A stretch of 64,000 nt of DNA from Trematomus loennbergii (taxonomy: Eukaryota; Chordata; Actinopteri; Perciformes; Nototheniidae): assembly GCA_012861695.1 (NCBI GenBank), contig JAAOOA010000399.1, positions 15,359,248-15,423,247 of the forward strand. Reading direction: 5' to 3'. Shown in pieces: positions 25,301 to 35,880 of this stretch; within the stretch, counting starts at the first letter, position 1; every line of letters starts with the position of its first letter. Under the pieces are notes generated by a model that saw only the letters and a program-made list of their open reading frames with translations, made no database searches and was not told the DNA's origin. A program made the translations under genes and the position numbers.

Positions 25301-27797
25301 CACCCTCACGAGGAGAGGGGACACTGCAGCGAGTATAAACCATACTTTACGAGCTTCTCCAGATGTCTGCTGCGGGTACGCTCTGTATCTGCTCTTTGCT
25401 AGGAAAGCTAGACATCATTATCTGAGAGGGAGGCATCACTGTCAAAGGTGCAGAGTATAATTTAGTGGTTTATGATGGCCCGAATGTTGGAAAGTGTTGT
25501 CAGATACCTTGGCTGTAGGCCAAGACTTTTGATGAGCACTTGTTATTGTAGAGCAGGCACGGAAACTGTAAATCTAACGCCGTTTACACGAGGAGAAAAC
25601 TGCTTGTATCTGCATAGTTTCGCGTGCGTATAGCCCTATTATTTACACGAGGCCGATAGAAACTGACCCCACAAACGATAACGGGTCCCAAGGTGGATAG
25701 ATTTGCGTGTGGTTGCGTTCTAGTCACTTTGCTCAGCACTACTGCTTGTTACAACTTTTATTTGCCGTACTCGCCTTAACTGTTAGCTCAGGTTAATCTC
25801 ACCCCCCTCCGACGTAAGCGTGACGTATGCGGTTCTTGCTTCTACACGGACAACTTTTTGGTGCTCGAAACGAACCGGATTCCGGAGCTTAGAGGCTGCT
25901 CCGCTGCGGTGTGAACAGGAAAACCCGGTGCTTTTCAAGCACCAGCACCGAACCGGCCCCGAAACACCGTTGGTGTGAATGGGGTATTACAGTCCCGGCA
26001 TATGTACTACAGTGTTTCCAGCGGTCTCGTTTGAACAGACACGTTAAATGAAACGAATGCATGTGAACGGAAGACTTTTTTGAATATGCATACTGTGCAT
26101 AAACGCAAACGTTCCCGTGTGAGCGGGGCCTTACCACAGGCAGCATGACGTCTGAACTTCTGCCAGATGATCTGCTCAAAACCCGACAAGTCTCCCTCAG
26201 GCCAGGTTGTAACTTGTTTCTGAACTAGTTTCACACATTTCCGCAGTGTTTAGTTGGGAGGAATTAGCGAAACAGGAATGGTGACTGTGATAAGGTAAAG
26301 AGATTGACACTTGCATTGCGTGTTTCATTGAGGTAGTAGTTGTGCAACCACTGTCTTTCAAAGAAAAATTTGCAGAATGTTTTGAGGAAAGTCTCTGAAA
26401 ACTCAACTGACAAGTGTCATTAAACTGTCAGAGGCCCACTCCCAAACACCTTAGGGCTGTTAAGTCACAGATTGGTGTTTCTCGCTCTGAGTGGCCTAAT
26501 TTAAAAAGGTGTCTGTGTCTGATTACATGCTTTCTGATTTTAAAGGTTTCACAGCATCACGAGGCAGATTTTCCACAAAGCCCACGCATTTCTGTTGATG
26601 TATGACATCACTTCCTCTGAGACTTTTTCTGCAGTTAGCTACTGGGCAAACTGTATTCAGGTATGTTGTAATACTCGCTTTGTTCATAATGTTTCTTTTT
26701 TACAGATGTGGAAACGTTACGTTTTTATTCAAGGCCAGGCATACTGTTAAGTTGTAATACTGCTCTCCTTTTTTTCACACTGATAAAAGTGTGAAGTATT
26801 TTTTAAAGCCACTCACTTGAAGGCAAAATGTGTTGCCTTAACAAATATCAAAAGAAAGAAAAAATAGAAATCTGACCAGGTATTTGTTGCTACTACCAGA
26901 GCCGCATGACATAATTTAAATGTGATACCTAGTCTATAATTAAATCATTATCCGCTTATATATTATATAAATTCAAAATCTTAAATGTTGTCTTAAACTA
27001 GAAAATTACAAACATGGTGGATTCTGTATTTAAAACAGCAGCACATACTTACAGGAACAACAAACAATACCCACATTGATGACATCCATGTTAGAAAAAT
27101 GCCAAATATGCATGAACAATTCTTTGTCTTCCAATATTGATATTTGAAAATGGTGTTCATATCAGTTAGTTATTTATGTGAGAGCAAACTAGTTAAACTT
27201 GGTTTAGTAAAGATTATTTATTGGATTTATAGCAATAAAAGTCAGATTCGTAGTTTGTAGAGAGACTTTTAAGAGTTTAATTGAAATCCAAACAATAATA
27301 GATCTAATCTTTGTTTTGCAGGAAGGGGCTGACGAAGACGTGAACATTTTACTTGTGGGCAATAAGAGTGATCGTGCAGAGCGGCAGGTTAAAATTCAGG
27401 AGGCGGAGAATCTTGCTAAGGTTTGGATCTGTGGCATTACATTTTCATACACTTTTAGCTCAGATAAAAAGAAAATACTGTGGGTGCTTTAATCATTAAA
27501 CATTCACATTAAAACAGCAGGTTTGCTTTCACAGGAATATAACTTTGAATTCATGGAGTGCAGCGCTGCCACAGGGGAAAATGTGGTTCAGGGTTTGGAA
27601 ACTGTGGCCAGGTAACACATTTCACTTTCCCGTTTACCACACCTGTATTAAAAACATGTCCTTTAATGTTGATTGCCTTCCATGAAACTGATTGTGTTGT
27701 TGCTGACAGGATGTTGAGTGAAAAGCATGGCACGAGAGAGGAAGCCATGGTGTTACACAAAGAGCCCCCGCAGAAAAAATCCTCAGGATGTTGCTGA
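10399..27797 (+). CDS. rab44: Rab44-like large Rab GTPase with giant repetitive N-terminal exon (frame interrupted)
   Basis: A small GTPase of the large-Rab group (with CRACR2A and RASEF), expected to act in vesicle traffic. A noncoding exon may end at 10142. The giant exon starts at ATG 10399 (MSAQSAKKKRLGSRRRG) and ends at 22066. Further exons are 22845-22915, 23953-24014, 24125-24262, 24345-24426, 26546-26660, 27322-27420, 27535-27611 and 27710-27797, all phase-compatible. The Rab domain shows P-loop GDSSVGKTS, switch II WDTAGQERFHS, guanine-binding NKSD and SAATG, and a C-terminal SSGCC for geranylgeranylation. The switch I region is short and diverged (LPASVGIDS). The giant exon is acidic, low in complexity and holds seven near-identical repeat units. 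No EF-hand is visible, unlike mammalian RAB44. Frame shifts occur near 10740-10776, near 11350, at 11892, near 12790 and throughout 14590-19430; 19454-22066 and all later exons are open. Adjacency to srsf3 supports the name. Whether the frame breaks are real or assembly errors is unresolved. Confidence 0.85.
10605..10650 (+). repeat. rab44: Diverged first copy of the basic GSSR motif
   Basis: The frame reads GNRRKLGSSRKNKG here, like the motif in each array unit. The flanking sequence down to about 11640 is only loosely related to the array unit, so this looks like an older copy that was not caught up in the recent amplification. Confidence 0.7.
11640..19880 (+). repeat. rab44: Coding tandem array, about seven units of about 1.19 kb
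   Basis: The marker string CTTTAACCCC starts at 12161, 13353, 14565, 15744, 16932, 18117 and 19304 (in the 16932 copy it has lost one C). The spacings are 1192, 1212, 1179, 1188, 1185 and 1187. The in-frame unit is 1191 nt, or 397 codons. One unit is longer by 21 nt because of a small insert near 14014. Each unit encodes the same blocks in order: DIEGVDSALGQVKEIEGQ, EGLFSEMEEGESCSQ, GNRRKLGSSRRNKG, GEDSGNTR, EIFDTAPTDVGELV, GEMPEEEFPNVCT, EEQDLRENSEPE and DNKQDEYLNEESIFEDL. By eye the units are nearly identical apart from single-base gaps, so the expansion is recent or was introduced in assembly. Edges are approximate: unit-like sequence begins around 11640 and ends just before the diverged NRRKFGSSRR copy near 19900. 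Confidence 0.92.
19454..22066 (+). other. rab44: Uninterrupted 3' part of the rab44 giant exon
   Basis: This is the only long part of the exon that reads through without a break (about 870 codons to the donor GTAAGC at 22067). After the last array remnant it carries unique acidic sequence with four more basic motifs: NRRKFGSSRRNKG near 19900, KRRKMGSSRRAQ near 20775, NRRKKMGSTRRNFG near 21478 and GRRRKMGSSRKSHG near 21877. The donor falls on a codon boundary and the next exon resumes with AGKSEKKPSN. Confidence 0.85.
25121..25163. repeat. Short inverted repeat in rab44 intron
   Basis: ACTATTCTCCTGAG at 25121-25134 and its exact reverse complement at 25150-25163 flank a 15-nt spacer. Function unknown; it may be a transposon remnant. 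Confidence 0.85.
25560..26135. mobile_element. GC-rich miniature-transposon-like block in rab44 intron
   Basis: The block has repeated 'gtttacacgagg', 'gtgtgaacagg', 'gttggtgtgaatgggg' and 'cgtgtgagcggggcctta' strings typical of GC-ended fish miniature transposons. It differs in base composition from the AT-rich intron around it. Clear matching termini were not found, so it may be a composite of fragments. Confidence 0.4.
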
Positions 27798-28533
27798 ACA
27801 AGATGTGCGTCTGCAGAGAGGAGGGATCCTGCACACAGTGAAACTCTGGACTGGCTCTTTAGAGGGTTTTTCTGTTTGTCACAACTAAAACATATTTAAT
27901 GATTTTTTCAGTTGTATTCCAAACTGTATTGATTTATATACATGTTGTGTTTCCTTTTCAAAACTATCTTCAGCTGTTTTATTATGTACCAAGCCTTAAA
28001 GTACATTATTGTTTAAGAGGTTAATTGAAGAGTAAACATAAAATCCTGTTGTTGCATAAAATATACTGAAAATATAGCATTTTCAGATAAGCTTATTAAT
28101 GTTCAATATTTATTTATGTATTACACTGCATAGCTGTTGTGGTATTTCTTTAGAGGCAGCCCAATGAACAGTTGTAATTGATCCAGGAAATACTTATCAC
28201 ATGAACAATTTATTTAAAAAATGTTTGCTTTTTTATATGATAACTGGTTTAGGTTGCTTTCTTATTTCAAATCATTTCTAACTTAACTACCTGTGTGAGT
28301 TGTGATGCTACTGTTAATTATGCAATTGTATTTTTCCCCCCATTTTGGGAATACAAGTTGAAAATCATTTGAAATTAAATTGATAAAAAAATGTTGTAGG
28401 TATTTTTGTAACTAATTCTGTTCGTAACTGTTCTATTATGTGATTTATGCACATTTTGTGACCCTGCAATCAATTAGAAAATGTTTTTGATCTGTGACTT
28501 TTTTGTATTGTATTTAACATAACAAAATAATAC

Positions 28534-28539
28534 AATAAA
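28534..28539 (+). terminator. rab44: rab44 poly(A) signal
   Basis: AATAAA lies about 740 bp after the rab44 stop. The convergent slc5a7-like gene ends at 28797, so the two 3' UTRs face each other or overlap. Confidence 0.6.
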
Positions 28540-28796
28540 AATGATTTGTAAATCAGATATATTGGCATCTCTATTGTGTATCAGAATTATGCACACATCA
28601 TTAATAATCCCATGTGTGGAAGCCGAAGTGCAGAAGGAATAGAAATGTAGTAATTACTGAAACATTCTTAAAAAGTGATTGGTGTTTGATTATGAAAACT
28701 TGAAAACATTATTTACACCAAAAACAATGTTACAAAAATAAAACAAGACATAAAGTCAATAGAAATTGAAAATTAGCAACCTGTTTCAAGCATTGG

Positions 28797-31700
28797 TTAA
28801 TTTTCATTAGTAGCAGCAGCCTTTTCTCCTTCGCACCCTTTGGCGCCATCTGTTGGTGTTTTCTGATGTTTCACCTTGAACACGTCCCACCTCTCAGGAA
28901 GGATATCCTTGTTGAACAGGAATGAAGCCACATAGGAAATCATCACAATGGAGATCAAGGCGGACAGCATGCAAATAGTCTTAAAAGGCCAGTGCTGAAT
29001 GTAAACCCCGTCCTTCCAAGTGCAACCTGGGAAATGCAGGATGACAGGAAGATTGAACACGGGTTCTCCACACAGAACTCTCATCACAAAAGAAACGACA
29101 TAGCCTGTAATGGCCCCGTAGCCGTTGGAAACCCTGATGAAGAGGATGCAGATGAGTTGAGGGAGCATTATGGTGTAAGTCAGGTCTGAGCTCAGGATCC
29201 AGAACGCCAAGATGCTGCTGTCCAGGTGGGTGAGGGAAGTGCCCACAATCCCTACCACCGCTATGGAGACACGAATCACCCACTGCAGCTCTCTGTGCGA
29301 TGCCTGGAGAAGAAGAAAAGCAAATCTTTATTTTGTTAAAAATGTTGAATGACCACACTCTCCACCTTTTTTTTAGTACCTTATGTCTGATGATCTTGTA
29401 GATGTTGATGGTGAAGATGGAGGTTGCTGCCAACAGGCACGAGTCGGTGGATGACATTGCAGCACCGGCGATGGCTCCCATACCAACAACAAAAATGGTC
29501 GTTGGGGTAAGATGCCGAAGGATGATGGGCAACACCATGGCCGCCTCTCCTCGCTCATACGGAGAAAGAACCATATGTGGTGGAGTTCCAGTCTGCAACA
29601 TAAGATAGAGATGTTTAAAGCTATTGAGAAGGTTCACTTAAAGGTGTGGTAGGTACGTTTGAGAAACCGGCTCGAGATACACTTTTTGTTATATTCCATG
29701 GAATGCTCTTAACATCCCGATAGCAATGAATATCTTAAGTGCTTTGACAAAAAATCCATAAAAAAATGTCATCTGTGGAAGCCGTAATACTGTAAAAAGC
29801 ACAACCAATCATTTTAGCCGGCCCGGCTAAAATAACTGGATGGCCTACCTGCCTGTCAGCCTTCCACTCTGTGCACAAACTTATCTCGTGCCCTCATTGG
29901 TCATGTGCACGTTCGTGTGTGTTGGAGGAGGGGCTCTATAAGGAAGTGGCAGATTTTCTCAGTTGTGTATTTTCAAATTCTAGCGATCTCGAGCCGGTTT
30001 CTCAAACTTACCTACCCTACCTTTAAGTGTATCTAGGTATGATTTACTATTTAACTAAAGTGACTAAACACTAAAGTATACTTACATTGTATGGCAACAT
30101 TTTAGGATACACATGTAAATCATAAAGTATTTGCTTAATAGCATGCATATTAGCAGTGTTAGGAAAAATATCACTCGTCACCGGCTTGCGCTTCAATATC
30201 AGGATACATGTATTTATTATCCTTGCAAGAATGGAAGTAGTGATCACATACAGAGCTGCATGGGACAAAATAGTTCCCAGACCCTTCACATGTTTATATA
30301 CAAGAGAGGGTGTTACAGTCACAAGATGCAGAATACCGGTTCAAAGCAGTATTCTGTGCTTAGTTCAGATTAGCTAAAGGCCTGCGTAAGTAATAAACAT
30401 GACAGTCATATGCCTATCTCCATAGATGCTGAATCATCATGTTAATTGTAGGAACATAGTTATTGTATGTTCAACACAGTGTCCCATGAGCGTCATCTAT
30501 GTAATCATACATCCGGTTACGTACACAGCTACATAGGGCCTTTGTTATCATGTGCTACTCTGATATTGGAAGAGTACATTCCGTATTTTCCCAACAAGTA
30601 GCATTTTAGCTCTTTATTAGTCCTCATAAAACCCTTATTAATGCATCATTCTGCATAACAACATTCTACAAATACTATTAACATATTAAGCAAGAGTTTA
30701 ATAACATCCCAATAAGCGCATATTGATAGGAAGTAGCTGTTTAAAAGGGGCCCAAATATGCTTTTTTGGGTTCTCCTTTTCCTGCAGTGTGTTACAAAGG
30801 TCTTGGTGCATTTAAATGGTCTACAAAGGCTAAAGTCCAAAAGTTCCCTCCAGAGGGAGTTTCTCTCCCCAACACTCTTTATCTTTGTGCAGTTATATTT
30901 GTGTGAAGATGTATTGGTATTGTGAGTATGCTTGCCAATTTTTACTTGCATGTATTGTTATTTCTACCAATGGCCAATTCATTTTCAGGGTTCTTTTTCC
31001 TGACCCTTTCCCAGATATTGGTCAATTGCTGCTGAATAATGGTCCCATTCAACACTGCACTGCTGCTGTCCAGTGTGTGAGATTTACCTGTTGAGGCTGC
31101 AACAGCACCGATCAGCACAGGTGGAATTCCAATAACGAGGACGACACCTGCCGCTATAAAACAGATCATCCTGGCTGTAGACGTGGAGCTAGAGGAAAGA
31201 ATCCTTTGGTGGAAGTCTTGAAATGCCAGATTTCCAACACTCTGGAAGACACAATGAGTTATCTTAATTTCTTTGTGCAAATCAACAATGCAGAGTCAGA
31301 GATACTATCTTTATTTTATTACATGCATTATTCTCTTATGTTAACACACAGCGCCTACATCCTTCATACATACTTCTAATGCACTTATGTCATGTCTATA
31401 TCTAGATCAAATCAATGACTTTATTATTTGGGCTTAAACTAAGTAAAAAAGGTGCGTTCTTAAAGAGTGCTGCTAGACATTATTTAAAACATAAAAACTA
31501 CTAAAATACTTTGCTTTGAAAAATAATATCTATCTGATGGTTTTTCAAATTCTCTTTATTTTATGTAGCTCATTTATAACTCCAGAATGTATGACTAAGT
31601 ACATATATAATGTATATATACCTTACCATTGCTAGGAAATTATCAATCCATCTCCACACGTCGTCAGGTTCAATGTGGCCAATCCAGGAGGCCTGAGAGG

Positions 31701-34380
31701 TGTTGTTGAAAGCTGTTTTAGTGATGTCAGTATAAACATCACTAGCCAGAACAAAGGGGGTACACAGCCACTGTGAAAAGAAATTATACAGTAAAACCTT
31801 GAAGAGAAAAACATTCATTGTATTGGAAAGAACTGCTGTGTTAGTGTTGAACTCACCAAACTACAAAATACCAATGACAGCTGGACGACATCGGTGAAAA
31901 TAACGGAATAGAGACCTCCAAGAAGAGTGTAGGTGATGGCTACTGCAGCGGAGATCCAGATGCAAAGACTTAAAGGTAGATCGGAAAAAACGCTAACAGT
32001 GACCCCTGTTGGAGGCACACAAAACACACTCCTTTAAACATTAAAGGTCCCCTATTATACTCTTTTTCATCAATATATTATAGGCCTCGGATATATACAA
32101 AACATGTATCTGAAGTGTTTGGCTTGAAATATCAAGGGATCATGCATTGCGGCATCCCATAATCCCCTCTGTTTCAGCCCTGTTTCAAAAGTGATTCTGT
32201 ATCTGTAGCTTTAAATGAAAATAAGGAGCCACTCCCAACGCCCCTCTGAGAGATGTTTGGTTTGAAAAAACTGAATGGTGCTCTAGGAGGAGATTCAGGT
32301 GATAAGGTGGGCGGGTGTTACTGTACCTTGGTTGGTTATTGGCCAATGGATGCACAACTCATTCTTTTCACCAAACATTGTGACATCATAAAGTGGCCAA
32401 AATCTTATCAGCTCATTTTCAGACAGGTTTTTATAAAAATGTATCAGGACAAAAAGAGAGAGAATCGTTTTTTCCTGAAACTTTCAGAATCTCTTACGGT
32501 ACGTCCACACGGCGGCGTGCGTTGAAGCTTGCCGGCGGGCGTGTCTGAAGCACGACCAACAACCAATCACATTAATCTCCCGCCCCGGACACACAAGCAC
32601 GCGGTTTGATTGGCTAGAGCTTGTACTGGCATATGATTTGATTGGCCGACGCTTCCGTCGAAGCTTCAAAAGTAGAACATTGCTCTACTTTTGAAGCGAG
32701 CAACGCGAGCAAAGCGAAGCGACGCGACCACAATGCAGTTCGGCAAAGCATGACGTCACCCCATTCAAAGTGAATGGGCAGAAGCGTTGAAGCTTCAACG
32801 CACGCTGCCGTGTGGACGGGCCGTTAACACAGTGTTTATGTATAAATGCATGAAAATTTGATTTTGTATAATAGGTGACCTTCACATTTGACAACACTTG
32901 ATTAGAACCTTTGGATAGAAATGTGTTCATGTTACCCAAGGAGATCAATGTGACTGGAACCCACATCAATTCACTGATGAAAGGAATAATGGCAAGAACT
33001 GCGGTCAGAGTTTTCCCATACTTCCTCTGAAATGGATCCATCATGGTGATGTAGTTATTTTCCCGCATTGGCTTTGCAAAGAACAGTCCACCTTTAAAAA
33101 GACACAGCAAGCATAGTGGTGCAAACAGTTAACATTTAGTTCAAGAATCTTGCTTTTAGTATGTTGTGCCTGATGCTTCTTTGTCTTTATTTTTTTGTGG
33201 AAGAAGTTCCTTTACTTAAAGGTGGGGTAGGTCAGTTTGAGAAACCGGCTCGAGATACACTTTTTGTTATATTCCATGGAATGCTCTTAACATCCCGATA
33301 GCAATGAATATCTTAAGTGCTTTGACAAAAATCCATAAAAAAATGTCATCTGTGGAAGCCGTAGTACTGTAAAAAGCACGACCAATCATTTTAGCCGGCC
33401 CGGCCTACCTGCCTGTCAGCCTTCCATCTGTGCACAAACTTATCTCGTGCCCTCATTGGTCATGTGCGCGTTTGTGTGTGTCGGAGGAGGGGCTCTGTAA
33501 GGAAGTGGCAGATTTTCTCCGGTTTTGTATTTTCAAATTCTAGCGATCTCGAGCCGGTTTCTCAAACTTACTTACTGGTACTTACATACTTTGGTCTGAA
33601 ATACTTAATTACAAGTGAAAGTCCTGAATTCAAAATGTTACTTAAGTAGAAGTATAGAAGTATTGCCACTTAAATGTACTTAAAGTATCAAATGGAAAAG
33701 TACCCATCATGAACCATGGCTGTTTTGAAAGTATGATATTATTATGGAATATTAAATGAGTCCTTCCTTTATTGCTTACAAAAACATGTAAGAACATTTA
33801 CATTTAGGAGTTTGTTAATATTAAGACCATTTTAGGTTTTTCTGTATTGCATAATACAGTATCTTGAGTAAGGCCAAGGTTAAGATATTTTAGAAAAGCC
33901 ATCAGACCCATAGTCTTTTTTTATAAGCTCTTGAATTGGGGATTTGAATGATATTTTTAAGATCTTACCAATAATAAAGGAAACTGACATTTGCAGAGGA
34001 ATAAGAGCCCAGATGAGTCCCTTTGTGGGGTCATAAACCGACTCTGAAACTCCAATGATAAAGGCACCTCCAACCCAAGTAGCTGCAGTAGGGAATAAAC
34101 ATCACAGACATGCAGAACTTCCATACATTTGGGTAATCTATTCATGAAGATCTAGTTTGAATAGTAAATTATGTTTCTGCTCTTTCAATACTCACCCGTC
34201 ATTGTGAAGACTCCCATTGCCAAGCCTACCTTCCGGTTAGCCAGAAAAGAAACTTCCAGCAGTCCACTGTGTGTGTTTTTTCTCCATCTTCTTTGATTTA
34301 ATGGATGCCCAGATACCGATTCCCAACACCAGAAGGTAGAAGAGGAACATCATTATCAGGCCTGGTATATGGACGGCCAT
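28797..34380 (-). CDS. slc5a7: High-affinity choline transporter-like sodium:solute symporter
   Basis: An SLC5 family plasma-membrane carrier that couples solute (choline for SLC5A7) uptake to sodium. Exons, 5' to 3' on the minus strand: 34380-34196, 34082-33969, 33091-32936, 32005-31857, 31770-31627, 31241-31088, 29592-29380 and 29303-28797. Hallmarks are MTATWVGGAF after the first membrane segment, GGLFFAKPMRENNY, DPFQRKYGK, TLLGGLYSVIFTDVVQ, FHQRILSSSS, AGAAMSSTDS and ILSSDLTYTIMLPQL, all at the places found in mammalian SLC5A7. Exon 1 is 1 nt too long (an extra base in the T6 run 34276-34281), and so is exon 7 (extra base near 29569). Without these the product is 539 residues. The C-terminus ends soon after the last membrane segment and is shorter than the human tail (580 residues). 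It could be a teleost paralogue rather than the one-to-one orthologue. Confidence 0.85.
29641..30024. mobile_element. TTAA-flanked miniature transposon, family A
   Basis: It lies between TTAA tetranucleotides (29638-29641 and 30023-30026), with inverted ends AAGGTGTGGTAGG and CCTACCCTACCTT. A second inner inverted pair is GAAACCGGCTCGAGAT and 'atctcgagccggtttc'. It sits in intron 6 of the slc5a7-like gene. The TTAA target site suggests mobilisation by a piggyBac-type transposase; no transposase is encoded. Confidence 0.85.
32044..32882. mobile_element. Miniature transposon, family B, with a nested element
   Basis: The ends are AAGGTCCCCTATTATAC and GTATAATAGGTGACCTT, preceded by TTAA at 32041. 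Interior phrases ('tataggcctcggatatataca', 'ccctctgtttcagccctgtttcaaaa', 'ctcccaacgcccctctgagaga') recur in reverse in the copy at 59392. A separate element at 32494-32826 is inserted inside it. Confidence 0.85.
32494..32826. mobile_element. Nested miniature transposon with about 35-bp inverted ends
   Basis: The left end runs TTACGG then TACGTCCACACGGCGGCGTG and on through GCGTTGAAGCTT. The right end mirrors it (AAGCTTCAACGC, then CTGCCGTGTGGACGGGCCGTTAA). It interrupts the family B element, so it inserted later. It has no coding capacity. Confidence 0.85.
33218..33573. mobile_element. TTAA-side miniature transposon, family A (right end truncated)
   Basis: The left end TTAAAGGTGGGGTAGG is intact, and the interior matches the copy at 29641 almost base for base. 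The right end breaks off after CTCAAACTTAC and runs straight into the 'acttaagtagaagta' dispersed repeat at about 33577-33710, so a later rearrangement removed its terminus. Confidence 0.8.
33577..33710. repeat. Copy of the 'acttaagtac' dispersed repeat
   Basis: It contains 'gttacttaagtagaagtata' and 'cttaaatgtacttaaagtat', related to the segments at 1250-1685 and 46566-46660. It abuts the truncated end of the family A transposon in the slc5a7-like gene's intron 2. Confidence 0.55.
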
Positions 34381-35511
34381 GGTGGAGGGTTTTCTGGTGG
34401 CGACAAACTCAGGGAAAGCGCACAAGGGTTATCAAGACATGCCGAGCTGAAGACAAGGAATGAAGGGATGCATGCAGTAAATTAAACAGAGAACTGTAAT
34501 GGGATATGATACATTTAAAAAGTCACAGGCAGCTATAGTCAAGGTCATCGTTGACGTCTTGTACTAAACCTCCCTTTTACAGTCAAGACCAGATAGAAAA
34601 AGGTAATTTAAGATAACAACTCAAACCCAACTGCCAATGCCAAAAACTACAGATGATAATTGTCTTGATTGTTTGGAGATAGGTTTTCCTCTTATTATGC
34701 AGATAAATAAAAAATGTTATGCAAGTACATGCACCCTTTCTGGCATACAAAAGTGTCCTTGAAATTCTTCTGTGATGACTCAATGTAGTCATCTTGTCTT
34801 AATTCAAATTAGGGCGGTGGACTTTCTGACGTCTGTGAAACTCAGTTGCTACTTCCAAAATCGTCCTTCTATGTGTCAAACACACGGAACAAATGAGATA
34901 GGGTCAGTTATAAATCTGTACAACAGAGGCTTTAGACACAAAGCTAAAAAACAATGCCATGAAAAAAATGCTCATTTAATTTCTTGTTGTTTTCTTTTAC
35001 ATTATTTCGAATTTAAAAACAGCAATGTGTTTCAAACTCTTTTACAAAAAAGATACTGTATAGGAAAAAAGTAAAAGTAAACGAAGAATTTATAAATTCC
35101 TACATGTCTATTCCTTCCGCACTTGATGTGTGCATAACTCTGATACACAATAGAGATGCCAATATATCGGATTTACAAATCATTTCTATTGTATTATTTT
35201 GTTATGTGAAATAAAGTAGAAAAAGTCACAGATCAAATTTGTTTTCAATGGGTGCAGGGTCACAAAACTTGCATCATTCATAATAGAAGGATTTTCAAGG
35301 GGAATTAGGAGGGGTACTTAATTGCTGACCTTTTTTTATCAATTAAGATTTGTTTGAAAATGTTTTCAAATTTTCGACTGAATTTTATTGGAAATTGCGC
35401 TTATTAACACATTCATATTATATGATATAACTGTACATATTTAAAAAGTAAGATATAAGAGAAGCACAAATGTAATGTGTGGGCCATATTCCATTATACC
35501 TTTCGAATTTG

Positions 35512-35577
35512 CTGTGGGCCAATAAAAAATGGACCACGGGCCGCAGTTGGCTCCCAGGCCGTAGTTTGGACACCCCT
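35512..35577. mobile_element. hAT-like element end fragment
   Basis: The sequence 'ggaccacgggccgcagttgg...gtagtttggacacccctgct' matches the right end of the complete element at 50611-51093. Only this terminus is present. Confidence 0.6.
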
Positions 35578-35794
35578 GCTGTAGCCTAATCAAGCCACTT
35601 TATTTTCAATGACAAAACTGAAACGTTGACCATGTATTATGTCAACACATTTCACCTGTTGAAATCTGTTGACACAATACATTGAATTAAAGTCAAGGTT
35701 TCAGTTTTTTCAGTGTATTTGCCTTCATTAATGGATACGAATAGAGCATCAGCTTTAATTATGTATATTATATATACATTTAAAAATAAAACAT

Positions 35795-35880
35795 TTAAAT
35801 ACTCAAGTAAAGTACAACTACCTCAAAAGTGTACTTAAGTACAGTACTTGAGTAAATGTACTTATTTTACCCCACTTGAT
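35795..35880. repeat. Reverse copy of the 'acttaagtac' dispersed repeat
   Basis: The string 'cctcaaaagtgtacttaagt' followed by 'acagtacttgagtaaatgta' is the reverse complement of the repeat at 1260-1310. Confidence 0.7.
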
